Positions 34,029 through 43,394 of a stretch of 64,000 bases of DNA are shown one piece after another. The stretch is from NCBI GenBank assembly GCA_963702835.1, contig OY969762.1, positions 2,914,001 through 2,978,000 on the forward strand, read 5' to 3'. Below the pieces are notes generated by a model that was not told the DNA's origin, ran no database searches, and saw nothing but the letters and a program-made list of their open reading frames with translations. The position numbers and the translations under genes were made by a program. Numbering within the stretch: the stretch's first letter is position 1; each line of letters starts with the position of its first letter. The stretch comes from JAFGAV01 sp041479055 (GTDB lineage Bacteria; Acidobacteriota; Aminicenantia; Aminicenantales; JAFGAV01).

Positions 34029-35681
34029 ATGAACGGCTTGGACGGACGGCTTGTCCTCAACGGCCGGAGGGTCGAGACACCGGACAAACTCCCTTCGGTG
34101 AACCCCGCCACGCTCGAACCTTTGGGCCAGGTCTCACTGGCCTCGGCCGACGACTGCCGCCGGGCCATTCGGGCCGCTGAAGAAGCCAGGCCGCTCTGGC
34201 GCGACCTGCCCTTGCCGGACAAGAAAAAAATCTTTTCCCGGGCCAACGACATCCTTCTCCACCGAACCAAAGACCTGGCCGAGCTTGTCTGCCGGGAGAA
34301 GGGTTCGCCTTTCGTGGAAGCCCTGGCCGTCGATGTCCTGACCGGGCTGGAACTCTTGAACTATTACGCCCGCAACCTGGACCGGGCTCGGGCTCATCGA
34401 CGGACCCGTCTTCATAACCCCCTCTTCGCCCACAAGAAAAACGTCTTTCAATTTCAGCCTCTGGGGGTGACCCTGGTCATCTCCCCCTGGAATTTTCCTT
34501 TCGTCATCCCTTTCAGCGACACGGTGAGCGCCCTGGTCGCCGGCAACACGGTGGTCCTGCGGCCGTCTTCCTCCACGCCCTTCACCGGGTTGATGATCGG
34601 CGAGGTGTTCCTGGAAGCAGGACTTCCGGACGGCGTTCTGAACGTGGTCAATTCCCGCACGGCCCAGGCGGAGATGATGATCACCGACCCCCTCGTCCAG
34701 ACGGTGATGTTCACCGGCAGCGTGGGAATCGGCCGGCGGGTGATGGAGCTGGCCAGCCGCAACCTGACCCATGTCGTCCTGGAACTGGGCGGCAAGGACC
34801 CCATGATCGTCCTGGACGATGCCGACCTGGACAAGGCCGCACGGGGAGCGGTCTGGGCCGGGTTCATGAACACCGGCCAGAGTTGCGCTTCCATCGAGCG
34901 GGTCTATGTGGACCGGCGCGTGGCCGATGCCTTTGTGGACAAGGTGGTCAGCCTGACCCAGACGCTCCGGCTGGGAAATCCCCTGGAGCCGGAGGTGGAT
35001 ATCGGCCCCATGACCACCGCCGGACAACTGGAGGTCGTGCTCGAACACCTGGCCGAAGCCCGAGCCCGGGGAGCAAAGGTTCTCTGCGGCGGGGAGAGGT
35101 GGACGGGATTGCCGGGGTATTTCCTGACGCCGGCTGTGTTATCGAATGTCGACCATTCGATGAAAATCATGACCGAGGAAACCTTCGGCCCCGTCCTGCC
35201 GGTGATGACTTTCTCCGGCCCGGAAGAAGCCCTGTTTCTGGCCAACGATTCCGAGTACGGCCTGACCGCCTCGGTCTGGACGAGAAACAAACGGACGGCC
35301 GATTGGCTGGCCGAGCGGCTGGAGGCGGGCACGGTCACGGTCAACGACCACATGTTCTCCTTCACCGACCCGATGGCCATCTGGGGCGGAGTCAAGAAGA
35401 CGGGGGTAGGCCGGACGCACGGCCCCTACGGGTTGCTGGAGCTGTCCAACATCAAATTCGTCAGCCGCGACTTCCACGGCCGCCGGACTCAGCTGTGGTG
35501 GTATCCCTACAATCCTCTCAAAAGGAAGGTTTTCGAGGAGGCCGTGGTGCTGATGCATCATTCCCAATTCCGAAAACGAAGCCGGGCCCTGTCCAGGCTC
35601 CTCCCCCACTTGCTGATGCTGAAATCGATGGCTTCGGTCAAGAATCTATTAAAGATCACCGGCCGGCTTTTCCGCAGCTGA
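34029..35681 (+). CDS. Aldehyde dehydrogenase family protein
   Basis: 550 residues from the ATG 11 nt after ggggagg; a GTG at 34020 overlapping the previous stop is the alternative. NAD(P)+-dependent aldehyde oxidation: ISPWNFPFVIPF (cofactor binding), FTGSVGIGRRVM, catalytic Glu252 (LELGGKDP) and Cys286 (NTGQSCASIERVYV), and EETFGPVLPVM. About 55 basic and hydrophobic residues follow the core, as in membrane-associated long-chain ALDHs. The substrate is not determined. Confidence 0.9.
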   Translation: MNGLDGRLVLNGRRVETPDKLPSVNPATLEPLGQVSLASADDCRRAIRAAEEARPLWRDLPLPDKKKIFSRANDILLHRTKDLAELVCREKGSPFVEALAVDVLTGLELLNYYARNLDRARAHRRTRLHNPLFAHKKNVFQFQPLGVTLVISPWNFPFVIPFSDTVSALVAGNTVVLRPSSSTPFTGLMIGEVFLEAGLPDGVLNVVNSRTAQAEMMITDPLVQTVMFTGSVGIGRRVMELASRNLTHVVLELGGKDPMIVLDDADLDKAARGAVWAGFMNTGQSCASIERVYVDRRVADAFVDKVVSLTQTLRLGNPLEPEVDIGPMTTAGQLEVVLEHLAEARARGAKVLCGGERWTGLPGYFLTPAVLSNVDHSMKIMTEETFGPVLPVMTFSGPEEALFLANDSEYGLTASVWTRNKRTADWLAERLEAGTVTVNDHMFSFTDPMAIWGGVKKTGVGRTHGPYGLLELSNIKFVSRDFHGRRTQLWWYPYNPLKRKVFEEAVVLMHHSQFRKRSRALSRLLPHLLMLKSMASVKNLLKITGRLFRS

Positions 35682-36047
35682 GGCCGGACAGGCCCGAACC
35701 TTCGACGGAGGCCGGGGATGGGGAAATGGCTCAGCGGGGCTTTGAACCTTTCTTGATTTTTGAGGCCGGCTCTTCAATCCGAAGCGGCCCTTCCTTGATG
35801 TAGCGGGCGGCGCTGTCACGGATGAGGTTGATCTCCGCTTCGTTCCGGGTGACGCTGCCCACCCCGACTAGAGGCTCGGCCTGGTGGAGGCCGCCCCGGC
35901 CGTTGATCATGTCCCGCGCCTGGACCAGCCAGGCGTCGATCCCGGGATTATCGGGGTGATGGCGTTCGACCCTTCCACCCGGTGTTGTCTCCCCGGCGGC
36001 GGTGTATTAAGATGGCTTGTCCGTCAAACCTTTCCGGAGTGTGAAGG
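35682..36047. other. Intergenic region with a possible minus-strand gene remnant (35731-36006)
   Basis: 366 nt without a sure gene. On the minus strand a frame of 92 codons between a stop and TGA at 35731 reads like protein (WLVQARDMINGRGGLHQAEP then TRNEAEINLIRDSAARYIKE), but it has no good start or ribosome-binding site. It may be the 3' end of a decayed gene. I do not recognise the family. Confidence 0.3.
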
Positions 36048-37832
36048 ATGCTTTTGCACAGGATCGATTGGTTCATTATCGTCCTGTACTTCATCATTTC
36101 CCTGATCATCGGCCTCATCTATTCCCGGCGGGCCGGCTCGAGCACGGCCGAGTTTTTTGTGGGCGGCCGGGCCCAGCCCTGGTGGCTGCTGGGCGTGTCG
36201 ATGGTGGCCACCACCTTCTCCACCGATACGCCCAACCTGGTCACCGATATGGTCCGCCAGCACGGAGTCTCCGGCAACTGGCTGTGGTGGGCCTTCCTGC
36301 TCACGGGCATGCTGACGGTATTTATCTACGCCAAACTATGGAAGAGGTCGGGCGTGCTGACCGACATCGAATTCTACGAGCTTCGCTACAGCGGCCGGCC
36401 GGCCGCTTTCCTGCGCGGCTTTCGGGCCCTGTACCTGGGCTTCTTCTTCAACATCGTCATCATGGCCTCGGTGTCCCTGGCGGCCATCAAGATCGGGGGC
36501 ATCCTCCTCAACCTGACGCCGGTCCAGACTATCGTGCTGGCCGGCTTGATCACTGCCATCTACAGCGCCCTGGGCGGGCTGATGGGAGTGCTGGTCACCG
36601 ATTTTTTCCAGTTCTTCATCGCCATGGCCGGCAGCTTTGTGGCGGCCCTGGTGGCTCTCCGTCTGCCCCAGGTCGGAGGGCTGGGCGGCCTGCTCAGCCA
36701 TGCGGCCGTCCGCTCACGCCTCTCGATTTTTCCGGATTTCTCCAATACCCCGGAGCTGCTGACCGTGCTCCTCATTCCCCTGGCCGTCCAGTGGTGGAGC
36801 GTCTGGTATCCGGGCGCCGAGCCGGGCGGCGGCGGCTACATCGCCCAGCGGATGCTGGCGGCCAAGAACGAGCGCCACGCCACGGGCGCCGTGCTGCTCT
36901 TCAACGCCGCCCACTATGCCCTGCGGCCCTGGCCCTGGATCATCGTCGCCCTCTGTTCGCTCATTGTCTTTCCCAACCTCGATGCTCTGCACTCTGCTTT
37001 TCCCCACGCCGCCAAGGTTGGCCACGACATGGGCTACCCGGCCATGCTGACCTTCCTGCCGGTCGGGCTGCTGGGCATGGTGGTGGCTTCGCTCATCGCC
37101 GCCTACATGTCCACCATCTCCACCCATCTCAACTGGGGCTCATCCTACATGGTCAATGATTTTTTTAAAAGATTTTTGCGGCCCCGGAGCAGCGAGAAGG
37201 AGTTGGTGCTGGTCGGACGGATTTCGACCGTGCTGCTCATGATCCTGGCCGGGATAGTGGCTTTGCTCATGAAAAACGCCCTGGACAGCTTTCAGATCAT
37301 GCTCCAAGTCGGGGCCGGCACCGGCCTGCTCTTCATCCTGCGCTGGTTCTGGTGGCGGATCAATGCCTGGAGCGAGATCTCGGCCATGGTTGTTTCCTTC
37401 CTTATAGCGGTTTATTTCCGCTTCATTCACGGCCTGACCGGACTGCCGGCGGTCAGCGACTGGGCCCAATTGGTCATCGGCGTAGCCATCACTACCTGCG
37501 GCTGGCTGGTGGTCACCTTCTTGACCAAGCCCACGGAGGACCGCGTCCTGGTGAGCTTCTACCGGAAGGTCAGCCCGGGCGGGCCGGGCTGGCGGGCTTT
37601 CCTGGACCGGGCCAAGGCCCGGGGAGAGCGGGCCGACGGGCTGGACCCGGCCTGGCAGGTGCCCCGCGGCATTCTGTGCATGTTCTTGGGGTGTGTCGCC
37701 GTCTACAGCGTCCTGTTCGCCACGGGCAATTGGATCTATGCCAAGACACTGCCGGCCGTCATCCTGACCTGTACGGCCGTCGTTTCCACATTCCTCCTTT
37801 TCCTGCTGTGGGGACGGGTTGTCTGGGATTGA
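36048..37832 (+). CDS. Sodium:solute symporter family protein
   Basis: 594 residues, about 13-14 helices. SSS signatures: FVGGRAQPWWLLGVSMVATT (unwound helix 1 with Na+-site residues), IYSALGGLMGVLVTDFFQFF and LIAAYMSTISTHLNWGSSYM. It imports a solute with Na+ across the inner membrane. Solute unknown. It follows an ALDH gene by a non-coding gap, so a separate promoter is likely. Confidence 0.9.
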   Translation: MLLHRIDWFIIVLYFIISLIIGLIYSRRAGSSTAEFFVGGRAQPWWLLGVSMVATTFSTDTPNLVTDMVRQHGVSGNWLWWAFLLTGMLTVFIYAKLWKRSGVLTDIEFYELRYSGRPAAFLRGFRALYLGFFFNIVIMASVSLAAIKIGGILLNLTPVQTIVLAGLITAIYSALGGLMGVLVTDFFQFFIAMAGSFVAALVALRLPQVGGLGGLLSHAAVRSRLSIFPDFSNTPELLTVLLIPLAVQWWSVWYPGAEPGGGGYIAQRMLAAKNERHATGAVLLFNAAHYALRPWPWIIVALCSLIVFPNLDALHSAFPHAAKVGHDMGYPAMLTFLPVGLLGMVVASLIAAYMSTISTHLNWGSSYMVNDFFKRFLRPRSSEKELVLVGRISTVLLMILAGIVALLMKNALDSFQIMLQVGAGTGLLFILRWFWWRINAWSEISAMVVSFLIAVYFRFIHGLTGLPAVSDWAQLVIGVAITTCGWLVVTFLTKPTEDRVLVSFYRKVSPGGPGWRAFLDRAKARGERADGLDPAWQVPRGILCMFLGCVAVYSVLFATGNWIYAKTLPAVILTCTAVVSTFLLFLLWGRVVWD

Positions 37833-38190
37833 CGGGCCGCGGCCGGCAACGACCCAGGGGATCATGGTTGCGGCGCTTTTTCCTGGGCCAGCCAGCGGAT
37901 GAATTCCAGGCCGACCCACCAGCGGAGGGAAAAACATGACGGATAAGTCCCATTTTTTGGAGAAACCGGGTTTGATCGCTATTAAAAGAGAGCGCGATTT
38001 ACTGGCCGACGGCCTCGATACAAAATATTGTCCCCAAAAGAAAATGGTTCTGGGATTTGCCGTTTTTCATTGATCAATCTGAGGTTCACCTTTTTATTTG
38101 TGAAGGCGCGATTTTTTTGATATAAGCTTTTTTTAAGCCAAGAGTAGATATGCCTTTAGAACGCGCGCGCGCCTTATAAAAGGAAAGAAG
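37833..38190. other. Intergenic region upstream of the UshA-like gene
   Basis: 358 nt with no gene seen. The right half is AT-rich with ttttttgatataagc (38108-38125), a possible -10 region, and then a short run of alternating gc (about 38162-38172) immediately before the ribosome-binding site aaaggaaagaag. Confidence 0.5.
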
Positions 38191-39756
38191 ATGAAGACAG
38201 CAGAAAAGAATGATTTCTTAAAAAGAGGGGTTCTTCCTATCGCCCTAGCTTTCATTTTCTTGGCAGGCCTGACCTCTCCCTTGTTATCGGAATCCCTGAT
38301 CCTCCTTCACTCCAGCGACACCCATGGCAATTACAAGCCATACAAGATCCAAGTCGATGGCCGCGAAAGGCTGGTTGGAGGCATGGAGGCTTTGAGCCAT
38401 TATGTCCAGGAAATCCGAAGGTTGGAGAAAAATGTCCTGCTCATCGACAAGGGCGATATCCTGACCGGCACCCTGGCCGCCGACCTCAAATATAAAAATG
38501 TGACGGGCGGGGTGATGATGGAATTCTTCAACAGGCTTGGCTATGACGTCTGGTCCTATGGGAACCACGATTTTGACGAAGGCCAGCAGAACGCGGCCGG
38601 GCTGGCCCGCCTGGCCAGGTTTCCCACGGTCATGTCCAATATTGTCTATAAAAAGAACCGGAAACTCTTTCCGGCCGAGCCCTTTCATATTTTTACCCTG
38701 GGCCAGCTTCGGGTCGGAGTTATCGCCGTCATGGAGGAAAATTTTCTAACCGAGGTTCAGCAGAAAGCCGTGGAAGGCCTGGAGGTGCAGCCCATGGAGG
38801 TCACCCTTAAAACTGACCTCCCCCAGCTTAAGAGCAAGACTGATTTGGTTATCGTCATAGCCCACTGCCCGTTCGCCGCCGCAGAAAGAATGGCCCGGGA
38901 AGTCCCGGGAATTCATGTCATTCTGGTCGCTTCGAATGAAGAAAAATTCGAAAAGGTCAACGGCGTCCTGATCCAATCGACCCCGGGCTATCAGAAAGCC
39001 CTCGGCTATTTGAAGCTGGAGGTGGACAAGGATAGAGTGGCCGGCTATGAACAGAAGCTGATCTGGCTTTGGGCTGACATAAACTTAAAGCCGTCTCCTC
39101 CGGTTTCTGCCTTGGTCAAGGAAGTCGATGATTCCATAAGTGCGGAATTCGCCAAAATCATAGGAACAGCCAAGGCTGACCATAACCGCAGTCATTATCC
39201 CGATGAAAAAGGCCAGGTCGAAAGCCGGCTCGGAGACTGGATCGCCGATGTCATCCGCTGGAAGACGGGCGCGCAGATCGGGCTTCATAACAGCGGCGCC
39301 ATCAGGGCCGATATCAAGGCCGGGCCGGTGACCAAAGCCGATGTCTTTGAGGTGGCGCCCTTCCATAACACCTTGATTGTTTTCAAGCTCACCGCGCGGC
39401 AGGTCAAGGAAATTCTTGAGAACGATGTGGAAAGAGGCTGGGACAGGCTTCAAGTTTCAGGCCTCAAATACAGGTATTATCCCCAGACGGCCAGGCCCTA
39501 TGGACAGAGAGTGGATCATATCGAAGTGGATGGGGAAGTATTGGAAAATCAAGGCCTTCTTCTCCAGCCGGATAAAGTCTATACCGTGGTCAGCAACGAT
39601 TACCTGGCCGGCCAGGCCAAGGACAAATACTTCGGCTTCCCGGTACCGGAGGCTAAGGCCACAGGCATTTCCCTGTACGAAAGTCTGATGGATTGGTTCA
39701 AAAAGAACAAGGTGTTGGATTATCGGCTTCAAGATAGAATTGTTGAAATCCAGTGA
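38191..39756 (+). CDS. Exported 5'-nucleotidase/cyclic phosphodiesterase (UshA-like)
   Basis: 521 residues. A hydrophobic segment at about 12-30 is the signal sequence. The metallophosphatase domain has LLHSSDTHGN, IDKGDILTG, GNHDFDEGQ and VIAHCP; the C-terminal nucleotidase domain has HNSGAIRADI and NTLIVFKLTARQVKEIL. It dephosphorylates nucleotides or related compounds outside the cytoplasm with a di-metal centre. Confidence 0.9.
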   Translation: MKTAEKNDFLKRGVLPIALAFIFLAGLTSPLLSESLILLHSSDTHGNYKPYKIQVDGRERLVGGMEALSHYVQEIRRLEKNVLLIDKGDILTGTLAADLKYKNVTGGVMMEFFNRLGYDVWSYGNHDFDEGQQNAAGLARLARFPTVMSNIVYKKNRKLFPAEPFHIFTLGQLRVGVIAVMEENFLTEVQQKAVEGLEVQPMEVTLKTDLPQLKSKTDLVIVIAHCPFAAAERMAREVPGIHVILVASNEEKFEKVNGVLIQSTPGYQKALGYLKLEVDKDRVAGYEQKLIWLWADINLKPSPPVSALVKEVDDSISAEFAKIIGTAKADHNRSHYPDEKGQVESRLGDWIADVIRWKTGAQIGLHNSGAIRADIKAGPVTKADVFEVAPFHNTLIVFKLTARQVKEILENDVERGWDRLQVSGLKYRYYPQTARPYGQRVDHIEVDGEVLENQGLLLQPDKVYTVVSNDYLAGQAKDKYFGFPVPEAKATGISLYESLMDWFKKNKVLDYRLQDRIVEIQ

Positions 39757-39807
39757 GGGCCCATTCAGGAGGGGCCGAATTTATGATAAATTGAATGTTC
39801 TCCGGGT

Positions 39808-39880
39808 GGGCGGTTAGCTCAGCTGGGAGAGCGCGGCGTTCGCATCGCCGAGGCCGGGGGTTCGAATCCCCTACCGTCCA
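39808..39880 (+). tRNA. tRNA-Ala (anticodon CGC)
   Basis: 73 nt, folds fully: acceptor stem GGGCGGT/ACCGTCC with the G3-U70 pair that marks alanine tRNAs, D stem GCTC/GAGC, anticodon stem CGGCG/CGCCG with loop TTCGCAT (anticodon CGC, codon GCG), and T arm with TTCGAAT. Discriminator A73. CCA is not encoded. No close terminator hairpin is visible. Confidence 0.97.
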
Positions 39881-39927
39881 CTTTTTGCTTGCCGTGGTCA
39901 CCGCCGGAGGAGAGAAAAGGAAAGAAC

Positions 39928-40641
39928 ATGAATAGCTCAGTATGGGTCATCGCTGGGACGGCCGCCTCGCTCGGCTTCATCCATACTCTCGTCGGGCCCG
40001 ACCATTACCTGCCCTTTATCTTCATGAGCCGGGCCCGGCATTGGCCCCTGCCCAAGACGCTGGTCATCGCTTTTCTATGCGGGCTGGGCCATGTCTTAAG
40101 CTCAGTCGTGCTGGGCCTGGCCGGAGTGGCCCTGGGTGTGGCCGTTTTCAAGCTGGGACGGATCGAATCCTTTCGGGGGGGGATCGCCGGATGGCTGCTG
40201 GTGGCTTTCGGGTTCGCCTATTTCCTGTGGGGTCTGCGGCGGGCCTTGAGGCGCCGGCCGCACAGTCATGCGCACTTCCACCAGGACGGCCAGGAGCACG
40301 AACACAGCCACGGCCATGAGGAAGGCCATGCCCATGTCCACAACCGGGCCGGGAAAGCCAATATCACGCCCTGGGTGCTGTTCACCATCTTCGTCTTCGG
40401 GCCGTGCGAACCGCTCATCCCCTTGGTCATGTACCCCGCGGCCAAGCACAGCCCGGCGGGGGTCCTTCTGGTCTCGATCACCTTCGGCGCCGCAACCATC
40501 CTGACCATGATGACCGTCATCGCCGTCTCCTCCTGGGGGGTGAGCTTCATCCGGCTGGGGAAAATGGAAAGATACGTCCATGCCCTGGCCGGGGCCATGA
40601 TCTTTCTCTCGGGGCTGAGCGTCCAGCTGTTGGGCCTGTAA
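39928..40641 (+). CDS. NicO-like nickel/cobalt transporter with His-rich loop
   Basis: 237 residues from the ATG after aaaaggaaag. About six helices: HTLVGPDHYLPFIF (the HxxxxDH motif of RcnA/NicO/UreH-type permeases) in helix 1, and FGPCEPLIPLVMYPAAKHS after the loop. The cytoplasmic loop at about 108-135 is very rich in His (HSHAHFHQDGQEHEHSHGHE), a metal-binding segment. Would move Ni2+ or Co2+, import or efflux unknown. It could be co-transcribed with the following Mut7-C gene, 12 nt away. Confidence 0.8.
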   Translation: MNSSVWVIAGTAASLGFIHTLVGPDHYLPFIFMSRARHWPLPKTLVIAFLCGLGHVLSSVVLGLAGVALGVAVFKLGRIESFRGGIAGWLLVAFGFAYFLWGLRRALRRRPHSHAHFHQDGQEHEHSHGHEEGHAHVHNRAGKANITPWVLFTIFVFGPCEPLIPLVMYPAAKHSPAGVLLVSITFGAATILTMMTVIAVSSWGVSFIRLGKMERYVHALAGAMIFLSGLSVQLLGL

Positions 40642-40653
40642 GAACCGATTCCC

Positions 40654-41145
40654 ATGAAGTTCATCGTGGATTGCATGCTGGGTAAATTGGCCAAGTGGCT
40701 CAAAATCCTGGGGTTCGACACGGCCTATGACCCGGCGGCCGACGACGACCGGCTGCTCCTGGTTGCCCGGAAAGAGGAGCGCACGCTCCTCAGCCGCGAC
40801 ACCGGGTTGCTGGCCCGGGCCAAGAGCCTGACCAGCCTGCACATTGAGAGCGAGTCCTGGCCCGACCAGGTCAGGCAGGTACTGGCCGCCTTCGACCTCA
40901 GGGACAAAACGGCGCCCTACACGCGCTGCTTGGGCTGCAACGTCAGGCTCAAACCCTTGAGCCGGGACAAAGCGCGCAACCTGGTCTCTCCTTTTATTCT
41001 GGAGAGGGCCAAAGAGTTGGCCCTGTGCCCTTCCTGCGGCCGCGTTTTTTGGCAGGGGACGCACTTCGAGGCCATGGAAGCGCGGCTGGCCGATCTTCTG
41101 CCAGGGGAGGAGGCTGGGAAGGCGAGCCGCCGCGGCCGGGCCTGA
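40654..41145 (+). CDS. Mut7-C RNase domain protein (PIN-like with zinc ribbon)
   Basis: 163 residues. The N-terminal PIN-like Mut7-C domain begins FIVDCMLGKLAKWLKILGFDT, with further acidic residues (AADDD, LLSRDTGLLARA). A zinc ribbon follows: CLGC at about 91-94 and CPSC at about 131-134. The domain is predicted to be a ribonuclease by relation to Mut-7. The role in bacteria is not established. Confidence 0.85.
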   Translation: MKFIVDCMLGKLAKWLKILGFDTAYDPAADDDRLLLVARKEERTLLSRDTGLLARAKSLTSLHIESESWPDQVRQVLAAFDLRDKTAPYTRCLGCNVRLKPLSRDKARNLVSPFILERAKELALCPSCGRVFWQGTHFEAMEARLADLLPGEEAGKASRRGRA

Positions 41146-41289
41146 CTTTCCTTTGATCATTTCTTTATTTGAGTCGTGTTGGTAATATAAACAACTGGGA
41201 TTTTGAAGATTTCCGACCCGGCCGGGCCGGCCTTGGTAAGGACGATTGAGGCCGGAATCTTGGTGAAACGGGCGGAAAGGAGCGCACAG

Positions 41290-41664
41290 ATGGAAAACAT
41301 GGAAAAACATGCGCAGCTCATCGGCATCCTGTGGATCGTTTACGGAGTCTTCAGCCTGCTGGGGGGAGCTGTGGTGGTCGTAGCCCTGCTGGGCGTGTCC
41401 TTCATCCCGGAGATGGGCGATGTCGCCCCCCAGGTGCTGCGGATCGTGGGGCTGTCGGTCGGCGCTTTTATTTTCGTCCTGGCTATTCCCAAAATCATCG
41501 GCGGCCTCGGCCTGCTGAAGCGCCGGGAATGGGCCAGGATCCTGCTCTTGATTCTCTCCTTCCTGAGCCTGCTCAACATCCCCCTGGGCACGGCCCTGGG
41601 CATCTACTCGCTTGTCTATTTGATGAAGCCGGAGATGATTAATCTGTTCAAACTCAGAACTTGA
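41290..41664 (+). CDS. Small membrane protein, four helices
   Basis: 124 residues from the ATG 7 nt after aaaggag; an open frame extends 29 codons upstream but lacks a site. Four hydrophobic segments: LIGILWIVYGVFSLLGG, LRIVGLSVGAFIFVLAIPKIIGG, ILLLILSFLSLLN, LGTALGIYSLVYLM. The end of helix four (GIYSLVYLMKPE) is shared by many small uncharacterised four-helix proteins. Function unknown. Confidence 0.65.
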   Translation: MENMEKHAQLIGILWIVYGVFSLLGGAVVVVALLGVSFIPEMGDVAPQVLRIVGLSVGAFIFVLAIPKIIGGLGLLKRREWARILLLILSFLSLLNIPLGTALGIYSLVYLMKPEMINLFKLRT

Positions 41665-41741
41665 TGTTTTATTCAAGAATACACGGCTTTTGGCCTGCCC
41701 CCGCGGAGAGATACTCTTGATCATTTAAGGCCTCGGCCCAA

Positions 41742-42428
41742 ATGCGTGGCGAGAAGAAGTCCTACTATATCTCGAGCCTGAGCGGCCAGAGACTAAAGAA
41801 ATGCTATGACCTTGCTCCGCCTCGGGTGCGGAGCTATTTGCGAGCCGAAGTTGACTTTGTCTTGGAGCACATTTCCCATGTCGGCTGGACTCTGGACCTG
41901 GGGTGCGGTTACGGCCGGATTATTCCAGACCTTCTCAGGAAGGCCGAGAAGGTTGTCGGGATTGACAACTCCCGGCCCAATCTTTTGTTTGCCCGTCAGT
42001 ACTTGCGAGGAGCCGGCCGGTTTCATTTACTGGCCATGGACGCTGCCCGCTTGGGTTGTGCCGACGGAGTTTTTTCCAGTGTGGTCTGTATCCAAAACGG
42101 AATTTCGGCTTTCCAGGTGGACCCTAAACAGTTGATCGCTGAAGCCGTCCGGGTGACCAAGCGAAACGGCGTTGTCCTCTTTTCCACTTATGCCGACGCT
42201 TTCTGGGAGGACCGCCTGGAGTGGTTCCGGCTCCAGGCCCGGCAGGGGCTTGTCGGGGAGATCGATGAAGAAAAAACTCGACGCGGCGTTATTGTTTGCC
42301 GCGACGGTTTCCGGGCCACGACTTTTTCAGCGGATGATTTCATCCATTTGAGGCGGGGGCTTGATGTCAAAATGCAAATCGTGGAGGTTGACGCTTCCAG
42401 CCTATTTTGCTTGATTCGCCCCTGTTGA
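41742..42428 (+). CDS. Class I SAM-dependent methyltransferase
   Basis: 228 residues. Motif I TLDLGCGYGRIIPDLL at about 53-68, acidic end of strand 2 in VVGIDNSRPN, and motif around AADGVFSSVVC with VTKRNGVVLFSTYA. Resembles UbiE/type-11 methyltransferases. Acceptor unknown. Stands alone in a short unidirectional run of genes. Confidence 0.8.
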   Translation: MRGEKKSYYISSLSGQRLKKCYDLAPPRVRSYLRAEVDFVLEHISHVGWTLDLGCGYGRIIPDLLRKAEKVVGIDNSRPNLLFARQYLRGAGRFHLLAMDAARLGCADGVFSSVVCIQNGISAFQVDPKQLIAEAVRVTKRNGVVLFSTYADAFWEDRLEWFRLQARQGLVGEIDEEKTRRGVIVCRDGFRATTFSADDFIHLRRGLDVKMQIVEVDASSLFCLIRPC

Positions 42429-42536
42429 ACAGCCGGAATACAAAAGAAAGAGAATATAATTCTTTGCCAATTTTGACCTGGTCCTAATAGAATGGCAGGG
42501 ATGAAGCACGATTCTGATATCAGGAGGAGGAGGGCG

Positions 42537-43394
42537 ATGAGGCACTCCAGATGGACCTTCATGGCCTTGATTTTTTTATGGCTGGCTTCGCCGGCTGCGG
42601 CCAAAGGGCACCTCTTCATTATCGGCGGGGGGGACCTTCCTGATACCATGATGAAGAAGTTTGTGGACCTGTCCTCAGCCTTCGGCTCGGGAAAGATCGT
42701 CATTTTCACCATGGCCAGCTCCGTTCCCCGGGAGACCGGCCCGGACCTGGTCCGGGAGTTCAAGAAGCTGGGCGCCAGGAGCGCCGAATTCCATCACCTC
42801 TCCAGGAAGGAGGCCCTGGCCCCGGAGAGCGTCCGCCTGCTGGATGGCGCGGGCGGTGTGTACTTCTCCGGCGGCGACCAGGCCAAGCACACCGCCGTGC
42901 TTCTCGACACTCCCCTGCATAAGCGCCTGCTCGAGCTCTACAGCCAGGGCGCGACGATGGGCGGCACGAGCGCCGGCGCGGCGGTGATGAGCCAAGTCAT
43001 GATCACCGGGGACGAGAAGCGCCAGCCTAAAGAAGGCCATGAATTCGAGACGATCGAAACGGGAAACGTCCTGACCTCGCCCGGCCTGGGCTTCCTCACG
43101 GAGGCCATCATCGACCAGCACTTCGTCAGGCGCAAGCGGCATAACCGGTTGATCAGCTTGTTGGCCGAGCATCCCCAGCTGCTGGGCATCGGCATCGACG
43201 AGTCCACGGCCATCCTGGTCAAGCCCGACCAGACCTTTGAGGTCATGGGTTCGGGCGCTGTTCTGGTCTATGACCCCGGACAGGCCCGCTTCGAGGCGCG
43301 GGCGGACAAGATGTTCAGCGCCGTGGGGATCGTCCTCCATATCCTGACCGCCGGCCGGAAGTATGACCTGCAGGCCAGGAGGGTCCTGAACTGA
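42537..43394 (+). CDS. Exported cyanophycinase-like peptidase (S51 family)
   Basis: 285 residues from the ATG after aggaggaggag; signal peptide at 1-22. Family features: LFIIGGGDLPDTMM, VYFSGGDQAK, the nucleophile Ser145 (MGGTSAGAAVMS), and GLGFLTEAIIDQHFVRRKRHNRL with the His/Arg-rich loop. Cyanophycinases cleave beta-Asp-Arg from cyanophycin; exported ones may use polymer from other cells. The stop overlaps the start of the YfcC transporter, which could take up the released product. Other S51-like peptidase specificities remain possible. Confidence 0.82.
   Translation: MRHSRWTFMALIFLWLASPAAAKGHLFIIGGGDLPDTMMKKFVDLSSAFGSGKIVIFTMASSVPRETGPDLVREFKKLGARSAEFHHLSRKEALAPESVRLLDGAGGVYFSGGDQAKHTAVLLDTPLHKRLLELYSQGATMGGTSAGAAVMSQVMITGDEKRQPKEGHEFETIETGNVLTSPGLGFLTEAIIDQHFVRRKRHNRLISLLAEHPQLLGIGIDESTAILVKPDQTFEVMGSGAVLVYDPGQARFEARADKMFSAVGIVLHILTAGRKYDLQARRVLN

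Noticed and set aside
40102..41724. 540-codon open frame on the minus strand
   Set aside because: Antisense across three well-supported genes (NicO-like, Mut7-C, membrane protein); its His/Gln/Asp-rich translation only mirrors them.
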